Shown here: in pieces, positions 36,387 through 45,692 of the stretch
Numbering within the stretch: position 1 is the first letter of the stretch
Layout of the letters: each line of letters opens with the position of its first letter
Assembly: GCF_032271945.1 (NCBI RefSeq)
Contig: NZ_CP130319.1
Coordinates: 2,003,001 to 2,067,000, forward strand
Origin: Paenibacillus sp. MBLB1832
GTDB lineage: Bacteria; Bacillota; Bacilli; Paenibacillales; NBRC-103111
DNA length: 64,000 nucleotides
Direction of reading: 5' to 3'
Notes under the pieces: generated by a model
The model's input: the letters and a program-made list of their open reading frames with translations, nothing else
What the model was told of the DNA's origin: nothing
The model's database searches: none
Position numbers and translations under genes: made by a program

Positions 36387-38093
36387 GTGAGCTTTCGGAA
36401 TAAACTAATCTTCGCCTTTTCTATCCTTGTCCTAATCTCTATTCTGGCCGTAGGTAATTTCTCATATCTTGTGTCCTTAAACAGTTTGACGAAGCAGACA
36501 GAGGAGAACACGAGATTGGTCATTCAACAACTCCGCAGTAACCTTGAGTTTAGAATCGCTAATATTAAGCAAGTTTCGGATTTCCTATTTTGGGATACAA
36601 GAACACAACAACTGCTGGACAACGGACAGTCTCCGCTTACGGGATGGGAAGAATATACGAAATATTTGCAGCCTAAGCTTGGATCTGCACTGCTGCTTTC
36701 CACACATACGATTCATATTGCGATGTATATCAATAATGAAACGTTGCCTGAGGTCTACACGACAAATAGACCTTTTGGTTTCAGCGCCAAAGAATTCAGC
36801 ATCTATCATAGCTCAAGAATTAAGAATACCCCCTGGTATAACCAACTAAAACTAACACAGGATCAATCCCAATGGGGACAGTTTTTTGATGATGAGGAAT
36901 ACCATACCATTTCTGTCGTTCGTCCACTCTTGAATATCACTAGAATTCCTCTTGAAAATTTGGGTGTGCTGCGTATTCAAATCCCAATTGATGAATTATT
37001 CGATACGGCCAATATTGAAAAACCAGGCAACAAGAGTGTGATGATCATTCTCGACCATGCAGGCGATATTGTTTACAAAAGCGAGCCAGCCGGACAGGGA
37101 GCCATTTCTTTAGATACCCTTAAGAATGAGCATTCCTATTTAAAAGTTGAGGAAGAGCTTCCAGATATTCAAGGCAAAATGCTTTTATATGTTCCTATGC
37201 ATGAAATGCAAGCGGAGGCTAGGAAACTTAAAATAGCCACACTCGTGGCTTGCTTGATCAGTATGCTTGTTTTACTTATCCTTGGCGCTTTCATTTCGCA
37301 ATATTTTTCGAAGAGAGTAACAAAAATCGTAAATGCGTTGAACAGTTTTCATAATGGCCATTATTTAGAGCAAATTCCTGTTACCGATAAAGATGAATTC
37401 GGTAAGATTTCAGATTCATTTAACCATATGGCAGGGACAATTAATCATTTAATTAAAGAGGTCTATGAAACAAAGCTTAGAAGTGCCTCGGCAGAATTAT
37501 CCGCTTTGCAGGCACAGATTAATCCACATTTCCTGTATAACACGTTATCTGCGATTAGTACACTAGGGCAGTTAGGTCAAACCGAACGTATGCGTCAGAT
37601 GATCATAAAATTGAGCCAGTTTTATCGACTGACGTTAAATAACGGGAAATCGTTGATAACGATAGCCAAAGAATTGGAACAGGTTCAATTATATATTGAA
37701 ATTCAGCGAATCAAATACGACGAGAAGTTAAGGTTTAGCTATGATGTAGACCCGAATCTATTGCCCATGCAGACAGTTAAATTAATTCTTCAGCCGTTCG
37801 TTGAAAACGCATTAGAGCACGCGTGGTATAAGAACAATAATTTGAATGTAAGAATTATAGGGAGACTTACGAACGATATGATCGAGTTTAAGGTCATTGA
37901 TGATGGCATTGGTATGGATAAACATACCAGTCAACAATTATCTAATTTGGGGGAAGAAGCGCTTGGGTACGGGATCCGTAATGTAGATGAACGTATTAAA
38001 CTTCAGTATGGTTCAAATTATGGTGTACAAGTACATAGTTATTTAGGAATGGGAACGACGATTCTAATTCAGTTTCCTGCAGAGCGGGAATAA
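36387..38093 (+). CDS. YesM-like sensor histidine kinase (second pair)
   Basis: Membrane kinase of 568 residues, GTG start with AAGGGG upstream. It has an N-terminal membrane segment (LIFAFSILVLISILAVG), an extracellular Cache-type region of about 240 residues, a second membrane segment (IATLVACLISMLVLLILGAF), a HAMP domain, the His_kinase motif ALQAQINPHFLYNTLSAI, and a HATPase with LILQPFVENALEHAW and DDGIGMD. The kinase follows the regulator here, the reverse of the first pair at 616-4110. It probably senses the sugar brought by the binding protein or a product of the secreted enzymes. Confidence 0.93.
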   Translation: MSFRNKLIFAFSILVLISILAVGNFSYLVSLNSLTKQTEENTRLVIQQLRSNLEFRIANIKQVSDFLFWDTRTQQLLDNGQSPLTGWEEYTKYLQPKLGSALLLSTHTIHIAMYINNETLPEVYTTNRPFGFSAKEFSIYHSSRIKNTPWYNQLKLTQDQSQWGQFFDDEEYHTISVVRPLLNITRIPLENLGVLRIQIPIDELFDTANIEKPGNKSVMIILDHAGDIVYKSEPAGQGAISLDTLKNEHSYLKVEEELPDIQGKMLLYVPMHEMQAEARKLKIATLVACLISMLVLLILGAFISQYFSKRVTKIVNALNSFHNGHYLEQIPVTDKDEFGKISDSFNHMAGTINHLIKEVYETKLRSASAELSALQAQINPHFLYNTLSAISTLGQLGQTERMRQMIIKLSQFYRLTLNNGKSLITIAKELEQVQLYIEIQRIKYDEKLRFSYDVDPNLLPMQTVKLILQPFVENALEHAWYKNNNLNVRIIGRLTNDMIEFKVIDDGIGMDKHTSQQLSNLGEEALGYGIRNVDERIKLQYGSNYGVQVHSYLGMGTTILIQFPAERE

Positions 38094-38107
38094 AGGAGAT
38101 TCTACCT

Positions 38108-40411
38108 ATGAAAAAAATACAACAATCTTTCGATGTTGTCGTTTGCGGCGGTGGTCTTGCCGGTTTCTGTGCAGCGATTGCTGCCGCTCGGCACGGATCC
38201 CGCACTTGCCTCATTCAGGATAGACCCGTATTTGGAGGGAACAGTTCCTCTGAAATTCGTGTTACCCCACATGGAGCGGCCAATTTCCATGCGTATGCAA
38301 GGGAAACGGGTACCATTTCGGAGCTGCTTATTGAGGAACGCGCTATCAATCATGAGAAGATTCGTGAAAATGGCTGGACGAATAGTGTATGGGATATGGT
38401 CATGTATGATATGGCTGTTAGGACTCCCAACTTGACCTTCCATTTAAATACGTCTGTCACAAGCGTTCAGCTTACGGGTGACAAGATCAGTTCCGTGCGT
38501 GCTGTCATTGCGAATGCAGAGACCGAACTTGAGATACAAGGTGATGTCTTCATTGACTGTACAGGAGATGGCATGGTTGCGGATATGGCGGGCTGTGAAT
38601 GGCGCTGGGGATCCGAGGGAAAAGATGAGTTCGGAGAGCCGCACGCGCCGCTTCAAGCAAGCTCTAATACCATGGGCAACTCCATCCATTTTCGAGCCAA
38701 AGATATGGGACGTCCTGTTCCGTTCAAAGCGCCTTCTTGGGCAGTTAAACATGAAGATCCTGATTACTTTTACAAGCAGGGCCGCACCTTCTATGACACG
38801 GAATCAGGCTTCTGGTGGATTGAAATCGGCATTCCTTGGAATACCGTCTATGACAATGAAACGATTCGTCATGAACTTACGAGACATACCCTTGGCATCT
38901 GGGACTGGATGAAAAATCAAGACCCCGTATTAAAAGAGCAAACGGCGAACTTAGCACTGGATTGGATTGGCCAAGTCCCTGGCAAACGGGAGAGTAGGCG
39001 GATTCTAGGACGTTATTTCATGACGGAGCACGATATTCAGAATCGTACTGTATTCTCAGACGAAATCGCCTATGGGGGATGGTTCGTCGATCTTCACACG
39101 CCAGGAGGACTTCTTGCCGAAACGGCGGAGCCTGCGAGTGCAGAGGGCTACAGCGAGACCAGTGAGTATGCACAAAAAAGTTATTGTGGACCTTATGGTA
39201 TCCCATTTCGCATTATGCTCTCTAAAGATGTGGGCAATTTAATGATGGCTGGGCGCAATGTGAGTGTGACACACGCTGCACTAGGAACCGTTCGCGTGAT
39301 GTCAACGACTGCGCTGATGGGACAAGCCGCAGGCACGGGCGCAGCTTATGCGGTCAAACATCAACTCGGTTTAGACGAGCTCACAGGTTCAGCGATGGTT
39401 AATATTCAGCAAAGCCTGCTTCGGGATGGTTGCTTCCTTCCAAATTATAAAAATGAGGATAACAACGACCTAGCCAGAACTGCAACAATTAGCGTAAGCT
39501 CTTCAGCTTTAGCCTATGGTGTTGGTCCGGAAAATCGAGATTTTACGAACGGTTTCCGTTCCAGTCAACAGCAGCAACTAAGAAAGCAATTGGCGGAGCC
39601 GTTAACCCATATGCGTGGACAATGGATTGCTATCAATCAGGGGTACATCGATTCGATCTCCGTTTGTTTGACCAACACTTCAGGGCGTCCACAACGCATT
39701 CAAGCAAGCATCGTTCCCGTAGACCATATATGGGATTACCGCGTTGACACAGGTGAAGTATATGCCACTACGGACCTTATCGTACCAGTTGGCACAAAAC
39801 AATGGGTGGAGTGGAAGGTGGATTGGCGTCATGCTTCAGCAGCGCATCGCTATATCAGGCTTCAGCTTGAAGCTAATCCATCCGTCGAGTGGCATTCCGC
39901 GGGGACAGTAATTCCGGGGCATGTGTCTGCCTTTGACATGGGCGCTGGAAGAATGCGCCGTTATTTATCCGATGGCGGTACGCTAAGCTACCGTATTACA
40001 CCGCCTCAGCAATCTTTTGATGGTGATAATATCGTTAGCGGTGTTACGCGTCCGTACCAATATACCAATTTGTGGTTGTCGGATCCTTCTGATCCTGTTT
40101 CCCCATTCGTTCAGCTGGGGTGGGAAAAACAACAAACCATTCATGAAATTCAAGCTGTTTTTCCTGGTCATTTATTTCAAGAATATCATAAATATGAGCC
40201 TTTTTATCGAGATCCGCAATGTCCTAAGGATTACATCATTGAAGCATTCATATGTGATACCTGGACCACACTCGTTCATGTGGAAGACAATTATCAAAGG
40301 TTGGTTAGGCATACGCTTGATCATGCCATACAGACGGATCGTCTTCGTATTACGATTTTGGCTACAAATGGGGATCCTTCTGCAGGCGTGTATGAGGTAC
40401 GCTGTTATTAG
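38108..40411 (+). CDS. FAD-dependent oxidoreductase (FAD_oxidored family) with C-terminal beta domain
   Basis: Cytoplasmic flavoprotein of 767 residues. The N-terminal Rossmann motif CGGGLAGFCAAIAAARHGS with FGGNSSSEIRV binds FAD; VFIDCTGDGMVADMAGC and MMAGRNVSVTHAALGTVRVM are later family marks. The last 300 residues form an extra beta-rich domain of unknown role. The family occurs in many sugar loci of Paenibacillus and Bacteroidetes, and the substrate is usually unknown. It is the last gene of the second transporter-sensor operon, 14 bp after the kinase, with AAAGGAG upstream. An action on a sugar or uronate from this locus is inference. Confidence 0.85.
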   Translation: MKKIQQSFDVVVCGGGLAGFCAAIAAARHGSRTCLIQDRPVFGGNSSSEIRVTPHGAANFHAYARETGTISELLIEERAINHEKIRENGWTNSVWDMVMYDMAVRTPNLTFHLNTSVTSVQLTGDKISSVRAVIANAETELEIQGDVFIDCTGDGMVADMAGCEWRWGSEGKDEFGEPHAPLQASSNTMGNSIHFRAKDMGRPVPFKAPSWAVKHEDPDYFYKQGRTFYDTESGFWWIEIGIPWNTVYDNETIRHELTRHTLGIWDWMKNQDPVLKEQTANLALDWIGQVPGKRESRRILGRYFMTEHDIQNRTVFSDEIAYGGWFVDLHTPGGLLAETAEPASAEGYSETSEYAQKSYCGPYGIPFRIMLSKDVGNLMMAGRNVSVTHAALGTVRVMSTTALMGQAAGTGAAYAVKHQLGLDELTGSAMVNIQQSLLRDGCFLPNYKNEDNNDLARTATISVSSSALAYGVGPENRDFTNGFRSSQQQQLRKQLAEPLTHMRGQWIAINQGYIDSISVCLTNTSGRPQRIQASIVPVDHIWDYRVDTGEVYATTDLIVPVGTKQWVEWKVDWRHASAAHRYIRLQLEANPSVEWHSAGTVIPGHVSAFDMGAGRMRRYLSDGGTLSYRITPPQQSFDGDNIVSGVTRPYQYTNLWLSDPSDPVSPFVQLGWEKQQTIHEIQAVFPGHLFQEYHKYEPFYRDPQCPKDYIIEAFICDTWTTLVHVEDNYQRLVRHTLDHAIQTDRLRITILATNGDPSAGVYEVRCY

Positions 40412-40506
40412 AGTAAATGATGGAAGCTGGAAATTAAGTACACTGGAGGACCGACGTTTAAAACCCAAGACAATTGCTTAGATAAATAAAAATAGTTATC
40501 AAACCG

Positions 40507-40546
40507 GCCTTGCGATAAATATCGTAGGGCTTTTGATTTTTTATAA
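40507..40546 (+). terminator. Terminator of the second transporter-sensor operon
   Basis: GCCTTGCGATA pairs with TATCGTAGGGC (G-U pairs allowed) over a 2-nt loop in the written form, followed by TTTTGATTTTTT. Confidence 0.75.
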
Positions 40547-40559
40547 ACAATAGACATAT

Positions 40560-40589
40560 GTTACAAAATAACTTATATTTATGTTATAT
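40560..40589 (+). promoter_or_regulatory. Promoter of the aldolase-isomerase operon with possible DeoR operator
   Basis: TTACAA (40561-40566) and TTATAT (40584-40589) are -35 and -10 candidates with a 17-bp spacer. GTTA-N5-TAAC (40560-40572) is a small palindrome over the -35 box, a possible operator for the DeoR regulator encoded at the end of this operon. The operator part is speculative. Confidence 0.5.
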
Positions 40590-40634
40590 ATAAACTTTTC
40601 TGTGTAATTTAATCACATTTAGGGGATGGTATTC

Positions 40635-41468
40635 ATGTCAGTTCAGCCAAGATTAAACCGCATGTTTAGTAAACAGGGAAAATGTTTTGATGTTGCGATT
40701 GACCACGGCTTTTTTAATGAAGTTACTTTTTTATCCGGTATTGAAAATATGAAGCAAGCCATTGAAACCATTGTTGATGCGGGGCCTAACTGTATTCAAC
40801 TTAGCATTGGTCAAGCCAAACATCTGCAAGACATTCCAGGCAGCAATAAACCTGGACTTGTGCTTCGTACAGATGTCGCTAATATTTATGGGCATGAGCT
40901 TTCTTCGTTTCTTTTCAGCGAAAGGATTGATAAAGCGATTGAGCAAGCGGTCCGTATGGATGCTGTGGCTGTATGCGTAAATCTGCTGCAATTGCCTAAT
41001 CAGCCTGAACTCCACTATCAATGTGTGAAGAATGTATCGCTCCTCAAGACAGAATGTGAGAGGTACGGCATGCCGCTTATGGTAGAGCCGTTAGTCATGC
41101 TTGCCAACGAAGCAAAGGGCGGCTATATGGTGGATGGTGATATCAACAAAATTCTGCCTCTTGTAAGGCAAGCTGTTGAGCTCGGGGCAGACGTCATTAA
41201 AGCGGACCCTTGTGATCATGTCGAAGAGTATCATCGTGTGATTGAGATTGCTTCTGGTGTTCCTGTCCTCGTCCGCGGCGGAGGCCGAGCAAGTGATGAG
41301 GAAATTATGAGCCGTACGGTAGAACTGATGAAGCAAGGCGCATCTGGTATCGTATACGGTCGCAATGTCATCCAGCATCCGAATCCAGCGGCCATGACCA
41401 AAGCTTTAATGTCCATCGTTCATCATGGAGATTCAAAAGAGCAGGCACTTGCCCTATTACTTCAATAA
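40635..41468 (+). CDS. Class I aldolase of the DhnA/LsrF family
   Basis: TIM-barrel aldolase of 277 residues. FDVAIDHGFFNE at the start and the ADVIKADPCDHVEEY strand near residue 190, holding the probable Schiff-base lysine, are DhnA/LsrF family features, as is the phosphate-binding VLVRGGGRAS and ASGIVYGRNVIQ at the end. ATG 40635 is preferred over 40626 because AGGGG lies 9 bp upstream of it and abuts the earlier ATG. It opens an operon with a dehydrogenase, a PfkB kinase and a lyxose isomerase-like cupin. A sensible role is cleaving a ketose phosphate made by the kinase; the substrate is inferred. Confidence 0.85.
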   Translation: MSVQPRLNRMFSKQGKCFDVAIDHGFFNEVTFLSGIENMKQAIETIVDAGPNCIQLSIGQAKHLQDIPGSNKPGLVLRTDVANIYGHELSSFLFSERIDKAIEQAVRMDAVAVCVNLLQLPNQPELHYQCVKNVSLLKTECERYGMPLMVEPLVMLANEAKGGYMVDGDINKILPLVRQAVELGADVIKADPCDHVEEYHRVIEIASGVPVLVRGGGRASDEEIMSRTVELMKQGASGIVYGRNVIQHPNPAAMTKALMSIVHHGDSKEQALALLLQ

Positions 41469-41493
41469 ATGACCAAGGGGAGATCATCTACTC

Positions 41494-42651
41494 ATGAATA
41501 AGAAAATCATTCGTTTTGGCGTTATTGGCTGCGGATTAATGGGCAGAGAATTTGCAAGTGCTGCAGCAAGATGGTGTCATCTTACTAATATGAATAGTGA
41601 GCCGAGAATTGTAGCGGTTTGTGATGCAAATCCTGAAGCCACACAATGGTTTAAAAACAGCTTAGCAAGTGTGGAAGCGACATATACCGATTATCGGGAG
41701 TTGCTTGCTAACCCCACGGTTGATGCGATTTACTGTGCTGTTCCGCACAATCTTCATGCGCAGATTTATATCGATATTATTGAATCAGGTAAACATTTGC
41801 TTGGTGAAAAGCCGTTCGGGATTGATAAGGAAGCCAACGCGTTGATTACTGAAGCGATATCACGAAATCCAAATGTCATCGTCAGATGTTCCTCTGAATT
41901 CCCATTTTTCCCTGGTGCACAGCAAATTGTCCAGTGGGTGAGAGAGAATAAATTTGGGAAGATTATTGAAGTTGAGGCTGGATTTTGGCATTCAAGTGAT
42001 TTGGATCCAACGAAACCTATTAATTGGAAAAGGCGAATTGCTACCAATGGAGAATATGGTTGTATGGGCGATCTGGGTATGCATGTGCTTCACTTGCCTA
42101 TTCGATTAGGTTGGAAACCGAAATCAGTTCGAGCTTTGCTTTCCAAAATCGTACCCGAGCGTCCAGATGGTAAAGGGGAATTAGTCCCTTGTGAAACTTG
42201 GGATAATGCGATACTAGCTTGTGAGGTTGAAACCAGTACGCAACAATTTCCAATGGTTTTATCGACAAAGCGTATCGCTCCAGGGCATGCCAATACTTGG
42301 TTTATTCGCATCACGGGCACGGAATTGTCTGCCGAATTCACAACCAAGAATCCGAAGCAAGTTGCCTCTTTACCATATCGGTCAGGTGGGGTACAGTCAT
42401 GGCATATAACTGATACTCCCTATAAATCAGCTTATGGAACAATAACAGGAGGCATCTTTGAATTCGGCTTCTCGGATTCTATCTTGCAAATGTGGGCTGC
42501 TTTCTGTGATGAGCTCACTAATCGCGCTGAGATGATGCAACCCTTTTATTGTGCAACGCCAGAAGAAGCGACTTCGAGTCATATTGTGTTTACTGCAGCA
42601 TTAGAATCGAGCCGAACGGGTCAAACGATTGCGCTTCATTGGGAGGAATGA
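41494..42651 (+). CDS. Gfo/Idh/MocA family NAD(P)-dependent oxidoreductase
   Basis: Cytoplasmic dehydrogenase of 385 residues. The N-terminal Rossmann fold begins FGVIGCGLMGREFASAA and contains the family motif GEKPFG near residue 107. The C-terminal half is an alpha/beta substrate domain with GCMGDLGMHVLHLPIRLG, where the aspartate and histidine fit the usual catalytic pair. Such enzymes oxidise or reduce hydroxyl groups of sugars, inositols or sugar acids. AAGGGGAG lies 11 bp before the ATG. It is second in the five-gene operon, and its stop lies just before the kinase start. The sugar is not predictable. Confidence 0.9.
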   Translation: MNKKIIRFGVIGCGLMGREFASAAARWCHLTNMNSEPRIVAVCDANPEATQWFKNSLASVEATYTDYRELLANPTVDAIYCAVPHNLHAQIYIDIIESGKHLLGEKPFGIDKEANALITEAISRNPNVIVRCSSEFPFFPGAQQIVQWVRENKFGKIIEVEAGFWHSSDLDPTKPINWKRRIATNGEYGCMGDLGMHVLHLPIRLGWKPKSVRALLSKIVPERPDGKGELVPCETWDNAILACEVETSTQQFPMVLSTKRIAPGHANTWFIRITGTELSAEFTTKNPKQVASLPYRSGGVQSWHITDTPYKSAYGTITGGIFEFGFSDSILQMWAAFCDELTNRAEMMQPFYCATPEEATSSHIVFTAALESSRTGQTIALHWEE

Positions 42652-42653
42652 CT

Positions 42654-43877
42654 GTGAACGGAAATGCAGAGGTCATCGTGGCTGGACATATTTGCTTAGA
42701 TATTATTCCCACATTGTATGAAAAGAGAACGAGCATGGATGCCCTGCTTGCACCTGGAAAGCTTGTAAACGTCGGACCTGCTGTTATCTCCACAGGAGGC
42801 GCAGTATCCAATACGGGAATAGCGCTTCACCATCTCGGGTGTGATGTTAAACTTATGGGGAAGATCGGGGCCGATCAATTTGGGCAAGCGATTCTTACTT
42901 TGCTTCGCGAGTTAGAACCTTCATTAGCCAGTGGGATGATTGTCTCGCCAGATGAGCACAGTTCCTACTCCATTGTCATTAGTCCGCCGAATATGGATCG
43001 TACATTTCTACATGCGACGGGAGCAAATGATACCTTTTCCGCCTCTGATTTGAAGCAGGATCAGTTGCATGGGGCAAAACTTTTTCATTTCGGTTACCCA
43101 CCTTTAATGAAGACCATGTATGAACATGAGGGTACAGAACTTGCAACGCTATTGAAGAAAGCCAAAGATACCGGATTGACAGTTTCCCTTGATATGGCTA
43201 AACCTGATCCAGAATCCATCGCTGGTAAGGCGGATTGGCGCACTATTTTGACGAGAACACTTCCTTTTGTGGATGTATTCCTGCCTAGTTTCGAGGAAAT
43301 TGTGTATATGCTTGATCACGAGCGTTTTGATCTCATGATGAAAGAAGCTAGAGGGGGAGACCTGCTTCCATTTGCCAATGGAGAATTATTAGCTCAACTA
43401 TCCTCTGAACTCATTCAAATGGGGGCTGCCATTGTTGTCATTAAACTCGGGGAACATGGGTTATATGTTCGAACAACGTCAGATGAGAAGAGATTCGCAC
43501 AAATGGGGTTATGCTCCCCTCCGCAAGACCAACTCGGTGATTGGTTAAACTGCGAGCTTATTTCCTCCTGTTATGAGGTAGATGTTGTTGGAACGACGGG
43601 TGCAGGTGATAGTACAATAGCAGGCTTCCTCCTGGGACTGACAAGAACGTTAACACTGACTGATTCACTTCAGACGGCTGTGGCGGTTGGTGCCTGTAAT
43701 GTTGAGTATGCTGATGCTACGAGCGGTATTCCGAAATGGGCAGTAATTGTGGAACGAATAAATAAGGGTTGGAATAAACGAGAAATGAAGTTGAAGTTGG
43801 AAAATTGGATTTTGAATGAAGATCAGATCTGGATAGGTCCCCACCATAAGTCTAAGAAAGAGAGCGTGGAAAGCTAA
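42654..43877 (+). CDS. PfkB family carbohydrate kinase
   Basis: Sugar kinase of 407 residues. The N-terminal AGHICLDIIP, the GGAVSNTGIALHHLGCDVKL stretch, and the C-terminal DVVGTTGAGDSTIAGFLLGL with the GAGD catalytic motif are clear PfkB marks. GTG 42654 is chosen because GGGAGG lies 7 bp upstream; an ATG at 42648 is only 1 bp from that site. It overlaps by one base with the lyxose isomerase-like gene (stop TAA shares A with ATG). It probably phosphorylates the ketose made by the isomerase, giving the aldolase substrate. The C-terminus is about 40 residues longer than usual and rich in charged residues. Confidence 0.9.
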   Translation: MNGNAEVIVAGHICLDIIPTLYEKRTSMDALLAPGKLVNVGPAVISTGGAVSNTGIALHHLGCDVKLMGKIGADQFGQAILTLLRELEPSLASGMIVSPDEHSSYSIVISPPNMDRTFLHATGANDTFSASDLKQDQLHGAKLFHFGYPPLMKTMYEHEGTELATLLKKAKDTGLTVSLDMAKPDPESIAGKADWRTILTRTLPFVDVFLPSFEEIVYMLDHERFDLMMKEARGGDLLPFANGELLAQLSSELIQMGAAIVVIKLGEHGLYVRTTSDEKRFAQMGLCSPPQDQLGDWLNCELISSCYEVDVVGTTGAGDSTIAGFLLGLTRTLTLTDSLQTAVAVGACNVEYADATSGIPKWAVIVERINKGWNKREMKLKLENWILNEDQIWIGPHHKSKKESVES

Positions 43878-44416
43878 TGAGGCAAATTGAGATAAGTCAA
43901 GCTCAGCTGCGTGCAGAACAGATGTTGAATTCGTCAGGAATTGAATTAACTGAGCATGAGATCGCGCATATCGAAATTGCAGATTTTGGACTGGGCCAGC
44001 TTGAGGTCCAAGGGCTTGAGCTTATTACCTATATCAATACTGACCGTTATTGTGCCAAGGAATTAGTTTTATTTCCTAGACAGACATGCCCTGAACATCT
44101 TCATCCTGATATAGGTGATGAAACAGGTAAAATGGAAACCTTTCGCTGCCGTACAGGGATAGTATATCTCTATGTGGAGGGAGAACCGACGTCAGAAATT
44201 TCGGCTATTTTACCCTCAGGGAGTGAGGAGTACTACACCGTATTGAAAGAAATCGTGTTGCATCCTGGCGAGCAATATACGATTGAACCAGGGATTAAAC
44301 ATTGGTTTCAAGCGGGTGATGACGGAGCCATTGTATCTGAATTTTCTAGCACCAGTCGGGATGAGTTTGATCGATTTACCGATCCTCGCATTCAACGTAA
44401 CGGGGGTTCCTCATGA
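43877..44416 (+). CDS. D-lyxose isomerase-like cupin (sugar ketol-isomerase)
   Basis: Cupin of 179 residues matching the D-lyxose isomerase family in length and motifs. Metal ligands are visible as H74 and H76 in CPEHLHPD, E87 in GKMETFR and H142 in IKHWFQ. The VYLYVEGEP strand is also typical. Known members interconvert D-lyxose and D-xylulose and often D-mannose and D-fructose, using Mn2+ or another divalent metal. It starts one base before the end of the kinase gene and its stop overlaps the DeoR start (ATGA), so translation is coupled. This gene is the best clue to the sugar used by the operon. Confidence 0.85.
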   Translation: MRQIEISQAQLRAEQMLNSSGIELTEHEIAHIEIADFGLGQLEVQGLELITYINTDRYCAKELVLFPRQTCPEHLHPDIGDETGKMETFRCRTGIVYLYVEGEPTSEISAILPSGSEEYYTVLKEIVLHPGEQYTIEPGIKHWFQAGDDGAIVSEFSSTSRDEFDRFTDPRIQRNGGSS

Positions 44417-45174
44417 TAACGAATCAGATAAATGAGCGGCAGCAACAAATACTGGATCGTATGGCACTTGATGGTGAGATTAAAATAGCAGAACTGAAAG
44501 AAATGTTTGATGTCACGGAGATGACAATTCGACGTGACATGGAGAAACTTGAAGGCATGGGACTTCTTAGACGAACTTTCGGAGGAGCCATCCTTATAGG
44601 CAAGGATATAGCTCTTCAGGATCGTACAGGCGTCATGATGGAAGAGAAAATGAAGATGGGTCTCCGTGCAGCACAGTTGATTCAAAAAGGTGAATCGGTT
44701 TTTCTCGATGGAGGCTCGACTACGCTTCAAGTTGCCAAGTATTTAACGCCCGACATGCCGATCACTGTGGTTACGAATGCGCTTAATATCGCTGCGGAGC
44801 TTCAAGGTAAGCATATTTCGACGATTGTCGTAGGTGGCATGCTGTTGGAAAAAACATCGACGCTGGTCGGACCTGTCGCAGCCGTTGCTATTGCAAAAAT
44901 GGCTTTTGACCGCGTATTTATTGGAACTACAGGCCTTACAATCAAACATGGATTTAGCAATTCCAATATGCATGAAGCCGAAATAAAAAGACTTGTTATC
45001 GAACAAGCGTCTGAAGTCAATATCATGATGGATCACACCAAGTATGGCGTTCGGGATTTATTTTCATTCGCTGATTTAGGTACGGTTCATCGTATTATTT
45101 CTGACCGGCACCCAGAGGGGGAGCTGCGCACTTCCTTGGAGGAAGCATCTGTCCAAATGCACGTATGTTCATAA
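44413..45174 (+). CDS. DeoR family transcriptional repressor
   Basis: Regulator of 253 residues. Residues 5-60 are the DeoR helix-turn-helix (RQQQILDRMALDGEIKIAEL, VTEMTIRRDMEKLE). The rest is a DeoRC sugar-phosphate sensing domain with LDGGSTTLQVAKYL and FIGTTGLTIKHGFSN. It overlaps the isomerase gene by four bases as the last gene of the operon, and is likely to repress it until a phosphorylated sugar, such as the product of the PfkB kinase, binds. A small palindrome at 40560-40572 is a possible operator. Confidence 0.9.
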   Translation: MITNQINERQQQILDRMALDGEIKIAELKEMFDVTEMTIRRDMEKLEGMGLLRRTFGGAILIGKDIALQDRTGVMMEEKMKMGLRAAQLIQKGESVFLDGGSTTLQVAKYLTPDMPITVVTNALNIAAELQGKHISTIVVGGMLLEKTSTLVGPVAAVAIAKMAFDRVFIGTTGLTIKHGFSNSNMHEAEIKRLVIEQASEVNIMMDHTKYGVRDLFSFADLGTVHRIISDRHPEGELRTSLEEASVQMHVCS

Positions 45175-45297
45175 GATGACGATGGTAGGGGAACTGTCTA
45201 TGATTAAGGAGATTGACAATTAAGTAAAGCCATGCTAGATTAAAACTTATAAAACACATTGAATTAATCGGAATTAACAAGCTGACTGGACATCCGG

Positions 45298-45327
45298 AAG
45301 CATGGATCATTGCATCCATGCTTTTTA
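45298..45327 (+). terminator. Terminator after the DeoR gene
   Basis: AAGCATGGAT and ATCCATGCTT form a perfect 10-bp stem over CATTGC, followed by TTTT and another T-run at 45331-45336. Confidence 0.8.
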
Positions 45328-45356
45328 ATATTTTTTCGAAAAGGAGTGGACATAAA

Positions 45357-45515
45357 ATGGGCGTATTATTTGATTCTTTAAAAATTGCAAGCTTAAATAA
45401 AGTAGATCGTTGGGTTGATTTTAAAAAGTTGTTGGACGAATCATATACGAAACGTGAGAATCAAGGATTTTCTCTCGACAATTCGGGGAATTCTAACACT
45501 TCTAATGCAAGTTAA
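45357..45515 (+). CDS. 52-residue orphan protein
   Basis: A 52-residue frame starts at ATG with AAAGGAG 10 bp upstream, a good Bacillus-type ribosome site. The sequence (MGVLFDSLKIASLNKVDRWV and a Ser/Asn-rich tail) has no cysteine, no membrane segment and no recognised motif. It is isolated between the terminator at 45298 and the chemoreceptor gene. The strong ribosome site is the only support; conservation is unknown. Confidence 0.45.
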   Translation: MGVLFDSLKIASLNKVDRWVDFKKLLDESYTKRENQGFSLDNSGNSNTSNAS

Positions 45516-45644
45516 TTTTATATAACTCGGACTTTTGAAGGGATGAAATCAGGAATATCATCCGTTATATTACCGGACGATTATTGTGAGTATATATACA
45601 TACAATTCTAACATTAACCAAATTTTCATTTAATAGTTATGGAT

Positions 45645-45670
45645 TAAGCTAGGACACATAAAACCAATAT
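45645..45670 (+). promoter_or_regulatory. Sigma-D-like (motility) promoter of the chemoreceptor gene
   Basis: TAAG-N14-ACCAATAT resembles the sigma-D consensus TAAA-N15-GCCGATAT (three of four and six of eight positions). It lies 23 bp upstream of the chemoreceptor start, and chemoreceptor genes in Bacillota are commonly sigma-D dependent. Confidence 0.4.
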
Positions 45671-45692
45671 CGTTTAGAGAAAAGAGGTTCTT

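Noticed and set aside
40412..40506. Small frame after the FAD oxidoreductase reading into the gap
   Set aside because: It is the out-of-frame continuation of an internal shadow frame, without ribosome site or recognisable motif.
42549..42653. Longer N-terminus of the PfkB kinase
   Set aside because: It would overlap the dehydrogenase by about 100 bp, has no ribosome site and does not resemble PfkB sequence.
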